Shown in pieces: positions 19,317 to 26,524 of a stretch of 64,000 nt of DNA. Position numbers and translations under genes: made by a program. The notes under the pieces are model-generated. The model was not told the origin of the DNA, did not search any database, and was given only the letters and a program-made list of their open reading frames with translations. Position 1 is the stretch's first letter; each line of letters begins with the position of its first letter. Source of the stretch: Azospirillum baldaniorum (GTDB lineage Bacteria; Pseudomonadota; Alphaproteobacteria; Azospirillales; Azospirillaceae); NCBI RefSeq assembly GCF_003119195.2, contig NZ_CP022253.1:1-64000 (forward strand), written 5' to 3'.

Positions 19317-19523
19317 CCGGGGCGCCAGTGGCAGAGCGTAACCGCGCCAAGCGGGTGGCGGTGAAGAAGGGGAAGCAGCATGCGCAAGAACTCACATCTG
19401 TCGCGTTCGGAAGCATCGCTCGCAAGGCGTGAGCTGGGCAACAGCCATGGCTGAGGGGAAGGGAGAGGCGATGGACGTAGGCAAGACGGCGGAGGGAAAT
19501 GCTCTGTTGCGAAGGGAGCCAGC

Positions 19524-19829
19524 ATGATGGCGCCATTCGCCCACGATTCATCTGGGACGCCATACGATGCTTCCACCCTGACTGGGCATCAGCAGGCAGT
19601 ACTCGCGCTGTGGCCGGAATTCCAGGCAGCCGCCGCGATGCGATGGACGAGCCTGGACCAAGTGGTGCGCGCCATCTTCCATGATCGCACCGGCCTGGCC
19701 GATCTGCCCGACGACGAGGCCGACCAGTTGGAAGCCTTGCTGAAGACGGCCATCACCCGCCTGCACATGGTCGCGCCGGCACGGCGCCGTCCGACTCTTT
19801 CCCGGAACTGCGGGCGAGGCTCGGCATGA
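19524..19829 (+). CDS. Hypothetical protein in the early region
   Basis: A 101-residue acidic-to-neutral protein without a known domain. The middle (LDQVVRAIFHDRTGLADLPDDEADQLEALL) is helical. Two ATGs in a row open it. Just upstream is a 26-codon frame (19447-19527) that ends in an ATGA overlap with this start, and a basic 34-codon GTG frame (19328-19432). If real, they form a string of small early genes behind the Cro-like gene. I cannot assign a function. Confidence 0.45.
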   Translation: MMAPFAHDSSGTPYDASTLTGHQQAVLALWPEFQAAAAMRWTSLDQVVRAIFHDRTGLADLPDDEADQLEALLKTAITRLHMVAPARRRPTLSRNCGRGSA

Positions 19830-20570
19830 GGTCGACTCGCTGCCACCCCACGGCACCGAGCACTCAACAAGATTCGAAATCCGACTCCTACCTCTGGCTT
19901 CGCTGCGCGCTCCGCGGCGCCGTCTCCGGCTGCCCGCGCGCTGCCACGTCATACCGTGCCCGTGCGGGCGCGGTGCATCCCTGACACCGATCGGAGGGCC
20001 ATCGATGCCACGCGCTCCCCCCAGTTCCCCCCGAGGCTGATCGCCTGATCATTCCTGCGCCTGTGCGCCGCTCACCCCATGAGCGGAGCAGAGAGGTTTT
20101 CTGCCGCAGCCGCGTCCCAACGTGGCTGTGAACGGAGAAGATCTGCGCGCGGAATGATCCGGGGCCGATCACCTCGAATCGCGGCCGCTCGTCCGGCCAG
20201 CATCGTCCAGGGCACTTGAATCCCACGTCGGTCGGCTGGCCGGCGCACGGAAAGACTTGTGTCCTCATCAACAACACGGCTGCGCAGGGCGTGGCCGTGA
20301 ACGGGAGGGCTTTCGCTTTGACGACACCAAGGGCACCGCCCTGAGCTGGGGCGGCCTTGCGACCGGCCGCCCCAGGACTGCGCTCAGGAACCGTTCAGGC
20401 GCCCGGCCTTGACCACCGGTGCGAACGGGGACGTGTGCGCCGTCATCATACTTCAACCGCGACTTGATTGCGACTCGATTGCCGTCATTTCCGGCCACGG
20501 ATGCGTGCGCCTTGATGACGGCTGAACCGCCGGCTGGTCACGGGATCGCCGGAGACGGGACAGGTGCGCC
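19830..20570. other. Long region before the replication gene, without a clear gene
   Basis: About 740 bases, GC-rich. No frame in either strand has a start, ribosome binding site and protein-like composition together. It contains a strong hairpin at about 20344-20375 (CTGGGGCGGCC and its complement) and an AACCGTTCA half-site near 20391 that resembles the parA palindrome. It may hold an origin of replication or the remnants of phage genes; I see no AT-rich unwinding stretch. Confidence 0.4.
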
Positions 20571-21365
20571 ATGAGCGAAGCGAACGTAGAATTTCGCAGA
20601 ATCGTTGGACGGTTTCAGGCGGCGATTCGCGCCAATCCACGGCTCAAGCTGCGCGACAAGGTGGTGGCGTGGGCGATGCTGGATCGCCTCGACCGGCAGG
20701 CCTTCGCCGCCAGTGGCGAGCTGACGGTGTGGGATGCCGTCGGCGTCGAGGCCCTGGCCGCCGACACGTCGCTGTGTGAGCGCGACGTGGTGCGGGCACG
20801 GGCGGCCCTGCGCCAGGAACGCGTGATCGAAGACGTTGGGAGGCCGGCGAAGGGACGCCCCACGCAGGTTCGGTTCAACCGGGCCTGGCTGGAACGCCGC
20901 GAGGTCGCCGAAGCGGCAACGGAGGACACGGGTGTCCCGGACTCCGGAGTCCTCGGTGCCCATGAACGGAGGACTCCAGCGCCGGCAACGGAGGACAAAA
21001 CCCCCGCCCAACGGAGGACACCGGAGTCCTCCTATCCTTGTAACCTTGGAATCAACCTGGGGCGCGCAGGCACGCCGGCACCCGCACGCACACGCGAAGG
21101 CGCCCTGGCCGCGGTGCTGGCCGTCCACTTCTCGCCGACCGAAATGCGATGGTTCGAGGGGGTGGCCATCGAGCTTGACGGTGGCTCGGCGGTGCTGTGG
21201 GTGCCCAACGCTTTCCAACGGGATTGGATTGATGCGCGGCTCACCGACCGGCTGAAGAGCGCGCTCGGCATCTACAGCCTCGAGGTGCGCGTGGGCGCTC
21301 CGCCGGCGATGTCCCCGGCCAGAACGCGACCGACGCTGCATGCCGTCGCCGGGGGGAGGGCATGA
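20571..21365 (+). CDS. Replication-initiator-like protein with a DnaA N-terminal-type domain
   Basis: A 264-residue protein. The N-terminal part (about 1-110) looks like a winged-helix replication or DNA-binding domain: LKLRDKVVAWAMLDRL, then CERDVVRARAALRQERVIEDVG. A low-complexity Thr/Glu/Pro linker follows (about 118-170). The C-terminal part resembles the DnaA N-terminal domain: EMRWFEGVAIELDGGSAVLW, then VPNAFQRDWIDARLTDRL. In phage and plasmid replication proteins this domain recruits DnaB helicase. It is followed within 4 bp by the gene at 21362 and then parA, the order of a plasmid maintenance block. Role inferred from domains and context. Confidence 0.65.
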   Translation: MSEANVEFRRIVGRFQAAIRANPRLKLRDKVVAWAMLDRLDRQAFAASGELTVWDAVGVEALAADTSLCERDVVRARAALRQERVIEDVGRPAKGRPTQVRFNRAWLERREVAEAATEDTGVPDSGVLGAHERRTPAPATEDKTPAQRRTPESSYPCNLGINLGRAGTPAPARTREGALAAVLAVHFSPTEMRWFEGVAIELDGGSAVLWVPNAFQRDWIDARLTDRLKSALGIYSLEVRVGAPPAMSPARTRPTLHAVAGGRA

Positions 21366-21694
21366 GCCACGGCGAGATTGTTCGCATACGAACTGGTCGG
21401 GAGTGGCTGAAGGCTTGGCGCGCTCTCCTCGCTGGGGCGCGCTTCGATCCCCGTGTCGCCGCCAGCCTCATCCACAGAACCGGGAGCCAGCCCGCCGCGG
21501 CGTTGCAGTCACCGCGGCGGGCCTCCACCCCTCAGCATAGGGACATGAAGATGCCAAAGGACGGAAATCTATTAGATAGGTTGCCGGTTGGCCGGTGCAC
21601 ATGCGTGGTCGAACGGCAGGTCATCCAGCACATCGTTGGGCATTCGGCAAACCGTTCACCGGTGAACGGTTTGGGCGGGAGGGCAGGACGGTGA
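21362..21694 (+). CDS. Possible small protein between rep and parA
   Basis: A 110-residue frame that overlaps the replication gene by ATGA and parA by GTGA, which is typical of real operon genes. Its first 40 residues (REWLKAWRALLAGARFDPRV) look protein-like, but the second half carries the 24-bp palindrome and reads as low-quality protein. It may be a short gene whose end is not where the frame ends, or a chance frame. Confidence 0.35.
   Translation: MSHGEIVRIRTGREWLKAWRALLAGARFDPRVAASLIHRTGSQPAAALQSPRRASTPQHRDMKMPKDGNLLDRLPVGRCTCVVERQVIQHIVGHSANRSPVNGLGGRAGR
21649..21672. promoter_or_regulatory. Perfect 24-bp palindrome upstream of parA
   Basis: AAACCGTTCACC followed directly by its reverse complement GGTGAACGGTTT, 18 bp before the parA start. 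A degenerate copy (21 of 24) lies near the att core at 15042-15065 and 38916-38939. Candidate parS-like centromere or operator of the parA operon; both roles are inferred. Confidence 0.65.
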
Positions 21695-22317
21695 GAAAGG
21701 TTCTGGTCACCCAAGGCAAGGGCGGCGGCCCGAAGACCGCCACCGCGCGCAACCTGGCCGTCGCTGCCGCCGTAGCCGGTCAGCGGGTCGCCACGCTGGA
21801 CACTGACCCGCAGGGCTCCCTGACCTACTGGCACAGCCGGCGCCCCCAGGAAGCGACGCCGATCGAGGCCGATCAGGTCCCCCTGCCCCGGATCGTCGGC
21901 GCTCCGATGCCCATCGCCGGCATCGATCTGCTGATCATCGACACGCCGACGGCGGTGGAGTTCTTCCCCGAGGCGACCGCCATTCTGTTCGACTGCGCGG
22001 ATCTCGTCCTGGTGCCGGTGCGGCCCGGCCCGGAGGACTTGGTCAGCATGGAGGGCATGATGCCCTACATCCGGTCGCGGCGCCGGCCGACGCGCCTCCT
22101 CCTCAGCCAGACCTCCCGGAGCCGCCAGACGGCCGACGCGCGCGAACGGATCAAGGATTTCGGCGCGCCGGCGCCGGTGGAGATCCCACACTTGGCGGAG
22201 GTGCCCGCCAGCTTCAGCCGCAGCCTGGGCACGGTGGAAATCTCCGGGACGCGCACCGGCCCGCTGTTCTCGGACCTCTGGACCTACGTTGCCGACACCA
22301 TGGGGGTGACTCGATGA
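21691..22317 (+). CDS. parA: ParA-type ATPase
   Basis: A 208-residue Walker-type ATPase of the ParA/MinD group, likely to keep or segregate an extrachromosomal form of the element. The N-terminal P loop reads KGGGPKTAT where the family usually has KGGVGKTT: both lysines remain, but the central Val-Gly is Gly-Pro and the second Thr is Ala. Switch I (LDTDPQGSLTYW) and Walker B (IDLLIIDTPTA) are normal. Short ParAs of this size lack an N-terminal DNA-binding domain. The GTG at 21691 is used. ATGA overlap with the next gene (22314-22317) suggests that gene supplies the partner. Confidence 0.85.
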   Translation: MRKVLVTQGKGGGPKTATARNLAVAAAVAGQRVATLDTDPQGSLTYWHSRRPQEATPIEADQVPLPRIVGAPMPIAGIDLLIIDTPTAVEFFPEATAILFDCADLVLVPVRPGPEDLVSMEGMMPYIRSRRRPTRLLLSQTSRSRQTADARERIKDFGAPAPVEIPHLAEVPASFSRSLGTVEISGTRTGPLFSDLWTYVADTMGVTR

Positions 22318-23180
22318 CCATGTTCGCAAAGTCGGGCAAGTCCGCCGCCGCCAACACCCGCTTGGCCATGCTGAACGTTCGCCGCGAGCTGTCCACGCGG
22401 GTGGAGTTCGCTGCCGAGATCAACCGGCTGGTGGGCCAGGGCCTGGAGACGATGGTGGAGGCCGGGCGGCGCCTCACCGAGGCCAAGGCCGCTCTGCCCC
22501 ATGGCGAGTTCGAGGCCATGCTGCGGGAGGACCTGGATCTGGACCCCTCCGCGGCCTACCGGCTGCGCTTCGTGGCGGAGTTCGTGGAATCCGGTGCGGT
22601 ACCGAAGGAGGACCTGCCCGGGCACTACAGCAAGATCTTCATCCTGGCGACACTGACACCGGAGCAGCTGGGGGCAGCGCGCAGCCGCGACTTGGTGAGC
22701 CCGAAGGCGGCAAAGCGCCAGTTGGAGGCGTTCAAGAGTGGTTGCGAGGGCAAGGGGGTGCCGGCCATCGAGGACGCCGGCATCGGCCTGCTGATCGCCG
22801 CGCCCAGCGCGGAAGCGGCCCCGGCTGCGCCCGACGCGAGGGCTCCGGATCCGGAAGAGCCGCTCCCGCCGATAATGGTCGCCGAATCGATCCCGCTAGC
22901 ACCGGCAGACTCGGCTTCCCTGTTTGCCAAGCTGGACGAGCAGAAGGACCGGCTGACGGATGCGTCGCAGCCGTCTGCCAACCAGCGGCCCACACATACC
23001 AAACAATGCCGACGAGCGGGGGCAGATGGCGAATGCGCTGATAGGTGCATTGGTCAAAGGAGCGCAGCACGGGCCGAATCGAGGGAGCGGTGGCGGCGGC
23101 TATGGCCGTGGGCCGCATCCTGGCCGACGACACCGGTCCCAGCATCTACAGCACCGAGGAACGCCGTGACGGGCTGCTGA
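22314..23180 (+). CDS. DUF3102-containing protein, possible ParA partner
   Basis: A 288-residue frame. Residues about 33-95 fit DUF3102, a helical domain found in phage and plasmid proteins: AAEINRLVGQGLETMVEAGR, then RLTEAKAALPHGEFEAMLRE. A helix-rich part and an Ala/Pro-rich stretch follow up to about residue 210. After roughly 22960 the sequence becomes Arg/Cys/Trp-rich and unlike a protein, and there another frame encodes a terminase remnant. The original stop was therefore probably lost by a junction or deletion. The coupled start after parA suggests a ParB-like or centromere-binding role, which is unproven. Confidence 0.6.
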   Translation: MTMFAKSGKSAAANTRLAMLNVRRELSTRVEFAAEINRLVGQGLETMVEAGRRLTEAKAALPHGEFEAMLREDLDLDPSAAYRLRFVAEFVESGAVPKEDLPGHYSKIFILATLTPEQLGAARSRDLVSPKAAKRQLEAFKSGCEGKGVPAIEDAGIGLLIAAPSAEAAPAAPDARAPDPEEPLPPIMVAESIPLAPADSASLFAKLDEQKDRLTDASQPSANQRPTHTKQCRRAGADGECADRCIGQRSAARAESRERWRRLWPWAASWPTTPVPASTAPRNAVTGC

Positions 23181-23188
23181 TGATCTGA
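23045..23188 (+). pseudogene. Phage terminase large subunit, C-terminal remnant
   Basis: A 47-codon frame, opened by a GTG at 23045, that reads like the last part of the terminase nuclease domain: VHWSKERSTGRIEGAV, then AAAMAVGRILADDTGPSIY and a short tail. The run from the Arg-Ile-(Asp/Glu)-Gly motif into an Ala-Met-rich helix and Ser-Ile-Tyr is the usual end of phage TerL proteins. Everything upstream of the tail is gone and the DUF3102 frame runs through it. This shows phage ancestry of the element. Confidence 0.5.
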
Positions 23189-23196
23189 GGTGGACC

Positions 23197-23466
23197 ATGG
23201 CCGCGAGAATGAAGCTTCCCCCGCCGCGCCCGCTGTTGCTGATCTACGCCGCCGACGCGACACCCGAGGAGGCCGTGCACCTCCGCCGGATTCTGCCCTC
23301 CCTGGTACGGGCGTTGAACTCCGGGGAGCCGATAGAGGGAATGCTGCGGCATGTCCGCGAACAGGTGGCGATCCTCGACGCGGCCGAGGGGGAGAGGGCT
23401 GCAGGCAACGACACCAGCACCGTCACGGTGCGGCTGGACGGCGTGAGCACCGCGGCGGCTATGTAG
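23197..23466 (+). CDS. Hypothetical 89-residue protein after the terminase remnant
   Basis: A small protein with a good ribosome binding site (GAGGTG, then ATG at 23197). It contains LLLIYAADATPEEAVHLRRI and a following helix (EGMLRHVREQVAILDAA). No family recognised. Its place directly after a terminase tail suggests a leftover phage morphogenesis or regulatory gene. Confidence 0.5.
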   Translation: MAARMKLPPPRPLLLIYAADATPEEAVHLRRILPSLVRALNSGEPIEGMLRHVREQVAILDAAEGERAAGNDTSTVTVRLDGVSTAAAM

Positions 23467-23538
23467 GGTTCGGCAGGAGCTGGGCCGAAGGAGAGGGGCG
23501 GGACTGCGGTTCTGTCCCTCCCCAGTTTCGAGTCAATA

Positions 23539-24213
23539 TTATATCGGTGGCTGAATTATGCTTGAAAGATAGTTGTTGCGCTTATCAATAAAGGCATCGT
23601 ATGCGTCCTTTATGCTGCTGTACTTTAGAAGGTCGAAGTCTTCCGTATCTTCGTCAAATGTCATTAATATTAAGTCTCCGGTGGAGCTGTCGCTTGTACA
23701 TTTTAGAACCCATTCCATATAGCTAGAAAATTCATGAACATCCAAGGTATAATCTTTGGTAAGTTGTAAAAAATTCCTGATGAACGCGCCGTCTTTTGTG
23801 CGACTCCCTTTATATGGCTCAGCATCAGATAGGCCGCAGCTATCACCAAATATCGAGGTATTACACACCTCATTTCTATAAATATTGATAAGCCGCTTCA
23901 TGGTCCACGACTCCTTCCAAGCGATGAAGTGGCACTTATCATGCATTTCGCGCATTTCCTTGTTCTCGGGAAGCGCAAGTTTGTGACAAAGCTTTAGGCG
24001 CCGCGGCTTTTCTGATTCCCTAAGAATATTGCCCTCGTTGTACTTAAACTCAACAATGCTAAATCTCATGTTGTCATGATAAAGATAATCAGCTCCAGCA
24101 TCTCTATCTTGCCCGCCCAGCGCATAAGAGGCAACTTTATTGTTAGTTGCGGCGGCTTCTTTCTTAAATAATGCAGTAAAAGCTTCAGCGACGCTTGGTT
24201 CATGGCTGGTCAT
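23539..24213 (-). CDS. Possible PD-(D/E)XK nuclease-like protein, AT-rich cargo
   Basis: A 224-residue cytoplasmic protein with clearly lower GC than its surroundings. Residues about 35-60 read GGQDRDAGADYLYHDN and then FSIVEFKYNEG: an Asp followed by a strand with Glu-X-Lys is the core of PD-(D/E)XK nucleases, and an N-terminal Glu lies in AEAFTALFKKE. The rest is helical with many aromatic and acidic residues. I do not recognise the family by name. The ATG at 24213 has AAGGTG upstream; an in-frame start at 24261 is weaker. Such orphan nuclease-like genes on mobile elements often belong to anti-phage defence, which is an inference here. Confidence 0.6.
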   Translation of the reverse strand: MTSHEPSVAEAFTALFKKEAAATNNKVASYALGGQDRDAGADYLYHDNMRFSIVEFKYNEGNILRESEKPRRLKLCHKLALPENKEMREMHDKCHFIAWKESWTMKRLINIYRNEVCNTSIFGDSCGLSDAEPYKGSRTKDGAFIRNFLQLTKDYTLDVHEFSSYMEWVLKCTSDSSTGDLILMTFDEDTEDFDLLKYSSIKDAYDAFIDKRNNYLSSIIQPPI

Positions 24214-24698
24214 AAGGACACCTTCATAAAGGCAATCAACAGGGAACCGTTTGGGCGGCAAATGATTGGACGCGGCACGTGGCCGGTCACAAGCTTGCTT
24301 AAGAACGGTTTTCGCGAAGGTGTCTACTTAAAGAAGTCCCTCCCCGTCAACGTTACAAGCGAGCGTAAGTGCTGAAGAAAACTATGCACCCCGACACACC
24401 ACGTCGGAAACTCGAACGAATCGCAAGAGGTTAGCTTGGCAAGCATCGTGAACACAATGCACGCCCTTGCGTGGCGGCTTTCACACTCGAGTCAGCAAGT
24501 GAAAACCAGCTCAGGGCGCCGCTGTCGGGCATGTTCCTCGACCTTACCGCCGCTGTGCTGGAAAAGTCCCCAGGGTATAGGAGGCGGAGTAGTAGGGATG
24601 CTGAACGGAACAGAAGGTGTCGACCTGTCCTGTATGACACCTTGAGGCCGGCTGTCACACAGGCTATGTAATACAGGCTGTCATACAGGGGATGCCAG
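24214..24698. other. Non-coding leader region with iteron-like sites
   Basis: About 485 bases between divergent genes, with no convincing frame. The part next to the RHH gene (from 24629) carries the repeated sites described separately; the remainder is probably the promoters of the two flanking genes. Confidence 0.5.
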
Positions 24699-24894
24699 AT
24701 GCCGACACCTCCGATGTCCCTCCGCGTATCTCCAGAACATCAAGGGCTTGTCCGAGACGTGGCGGCCCGGCTGAAGGCCGATCCCGGCTTTGCTGACGCG
24801 CTGCGCGCCGCGCTGGGGGAGGGTGTGACACAGCCTGTCATACAGCCTGTGTTACGGCTTGGATCGCGGGGTGTGTTACAGGCCGCAACACAGG
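24629..24894. promoter_or_regulatory. Iteron-like array of CTGTnnnACAG(G) sites
   Basis: Sites related to CTGTCATACAGG lie at 24629-24640 (inverted), 24652-24663, 24667-24677 (TGTAATACAGG) and 24678-24689 before the gene. Inside its first third they lie at 24823-24833 (inverted), 24835-24845 and 24872-24882, with a weaker match at 24885-24894. The core is a short inverted repeat, CTGT and ACAG around three bases. This could be an autoregulatory operator cluster or a replication or partition site bound by the protein at 24699-25271. Confidence 0.55.
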
Positions 24895-25271
24895 TGGACG
24901 GCCAGCCCGCGCACCAGATCCAGCCCGATCCCACACCCGAAGGCCAGCCCGATCCCGCGGCCGGCGCCATAGCCGATGTCCTGCGCCGTGTGGAGGTGCT
25001 GGAGGCGCATGTCGCCGACCTCCGGGGCAAGGCCGGCCGGCAAGCCAAGGTGGCCAGTCAACAGCAAAGGCTGATCGCCGCCGCGGACCTGGAAGGCGTC
25101 ATGACCCGCCTCCAGTACGCCGCGCACATCGGCGTGTCCAACCCGACGCTCACGCGCTGGGTGAAGCGGGGAATGCCGGTGCGGGACGATGGGCTTCTCG
25201 ATGTCGAGGCGGTGGAGAGCTGGCGGAAGGCGAACGAGTCCCGACTCCTGGCGGAGAGGGTGAAGGGGTAG
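24699..25271 (+). CDS. DNA-binding protein with RHH-like N-terminus and C-terminal HTH
   Basis: A 190-residue protein. The N-terminus (MSLRVSPEHQGLVRDVAARL) looks like a ribbon-helix-helix module. A Gln/Pro-rich linker follows, then a coiled coil (AIADVLRRVEVLEAHVADLR), then a helix-turn-helix of the AlpA or terminase-small (Nu1) type: MTRLQYAAHIGVSNPTLTRW, then VKRGMPVRDDGLLDVEAVES. Repeated CTGTnnnACAG sites surround and enter its start, so self-regulation is likely. It could also be a KfrA-like stabilisation protein or a remnant of a packaging small subunit. Copy A of this gene is frameshifted. Confidence 0.6.
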   Translation: MPTPPMSLRVSPEHQGLVRDVAARLKADPGFADALRAALGEGVTQPVIQPVLRLGSRGVLQAATQVDGQPAHQIQPDPTPEGQPDPAAGAIADVLRRVEVLEAHVADLRGKAGRQAKVASQQQRLIAAADLEGVMTRLQYAAHIGVSNPTLTRWVKRGMPVRDDGLLDVEAVESWRKANESRLLAERVKG

Positions 25272-25333
25272 GGGAGGTTCGGGCCGGCGACACCGGCCCG
25301 AGCCTCCACAGCGCCGACGGGGGGCGGGAAGGG

Positions 25334-26008
25334 TTATATTCGAAGAAATACACTCGCCCGTTCCTGCCTGACAAGCTCATGTCTTTCCATTTTTTGTGCA
25401 ATTCCGCAATATTTGAATTCATAGTAAGCAACAACCGGAGATGATGGCTCCTCAATCTCGTAAGCTTCTAAATATTCATTCATCCTCATTAGAAGACTTG
25501 ATATTTCGCTAAGTATTTTGTAATTACTATTTTTTTCAATATTTGCTCCGGCTTTCTTGCAAGTTTCCATGAATAAAAGAGCGCTTTCCATTGAATCGGA
25601 ATAATTTGCAAATCCGTCAAATTTGCAACCTAAAAGAGTCTGTATATCAGTGTCAAGAAGGCCAATAACTTTCAAAATGCTGTTTTTCCGGGATTCGGTC
25701 TCAGTATGGCCTAGTTGTTTTTGACTAGTTTCTCTACTTTGAGCTAGTTCGTCTTTCGTTGCGGCAAGAGTCTCGTTGGAGATGCGCAACTCTTCTGCCT
25801 GCATCGCAGTTGTGTAAAGCACGGCGATCAACGTTATGAAGTTGAGAAAAGGCCCAACCACACCGCCTAGGAAGCCACCAGCCTCGTTCATGGCGGTGGT
25901 ACCGGTGCCCCATCCCCATCCGAACCGGTATAGAGCATAGGCGTTGAAGGCCAAACAGATCGCGCCAGCTGCTACGGCCAGCCATGTGAGTTTGGTTTTC
26001 GTCTTCAT
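25334..26008 (-). CDS. Two-helix membrane protein with coiled coil, possible abortive-infection type
   Basis: A 224-residue protein. TM1 spans about residues 7-29 (LTWLAVAAGAICLAFNAYAL). After a Gly-rich periplasmic loop, TM2 spans about 43-65 (GFLGGVVGPFLNFITLIAVL). A coiled coil follows (AEELRISNETLAATKDELAQ), then an AT-rich cytoplasmic domain with no known motif. The order loop-GG-TM2-coiled coil resembles the membrane part of putative phage abortive infection proteins (PutAbiC-like), but the effector part is not clearly theirs. The ATG at 26008 is chosen as the first Met before TM1. The GC content drops sharply after residue 100, as if two sources were joined. Confidence 0.55.
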   Translation of the reverse strand: MKTKTKLTWLAVAAGAICLAFNAYALYRFGWGWGTGTTAMNEAGGFLGGVVGPFLNFITLIAVLYTTAMQAEELRISNETLAATKDELAQSRETSQKQLGHTETESRKNSILKVIGLLDTDIQTLLGCKFDGFANYSDSMESALLFMETCKKAGANIEKNSNYKILSEISSLLMRMNEYLEAYEIEEPSSPVVAYYEFKYCGIAQKMERHELVRQERASVFLRI

Positions 26009-26524
26009 GGTAGGCTTCTCTGCACGTATGTGAGTGGTTGGCATGATCATATTCAACCAGTTTAAGAGGTGCAGCCGGTTTGTGGAGCCGTGCCGGCGCG
26101 CGCAGAGTGTCCGCCCTCCGGTCAATGACGATCCAAACCCGTTAGCTCAAGCCCCGGCGGCTTGTGGATGGCTTCTGGGGAGGTGAGCGCTACCAGAGGC
26201 CCGTTCGGGTTCGTTGCGCTCTTCGGCCTTCTGGCGCGCTTCCCCGGATGGGGCTGGCCTGCGGTTCCGCCGCCGGCCAGCGGCATCGAGGGGAGGGGGA
26301 TCGGGCCGGCGCTGCGCCCGGCTGGACCGCTGCTTGGTGAGCTGGTGGCCGCGGTGGTGGCTATTGCGCCTGTGGCTGGAAAGGGCAGAACCTGTGCCCA
26401 CCTTCTCTGGTACGGTGTCAGGTGCCTGGGCGTCCTATCATCGCCTGTGCATTGAGGGAATCTTGCGAGTGTGCTTCAGTCGAGTGTTTGTATTCTACAG
26501 ATCGTTTTAACTTAGGGGTGTAAT
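26009..26524. other. GC-rich region between the membrane-protein and DUF5677-like genes
   Basis: About 515 bases. Open frames on both strands are short, Arg/Pro-rich and lack starts with ribosome binding sites, so I call none. It is probably the remnant of backbone sequence interrupted by AT-rich cargo, plus the promoter of the gene at 26525 in the AT-rich last 80 bases. Confidence 0.4.
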
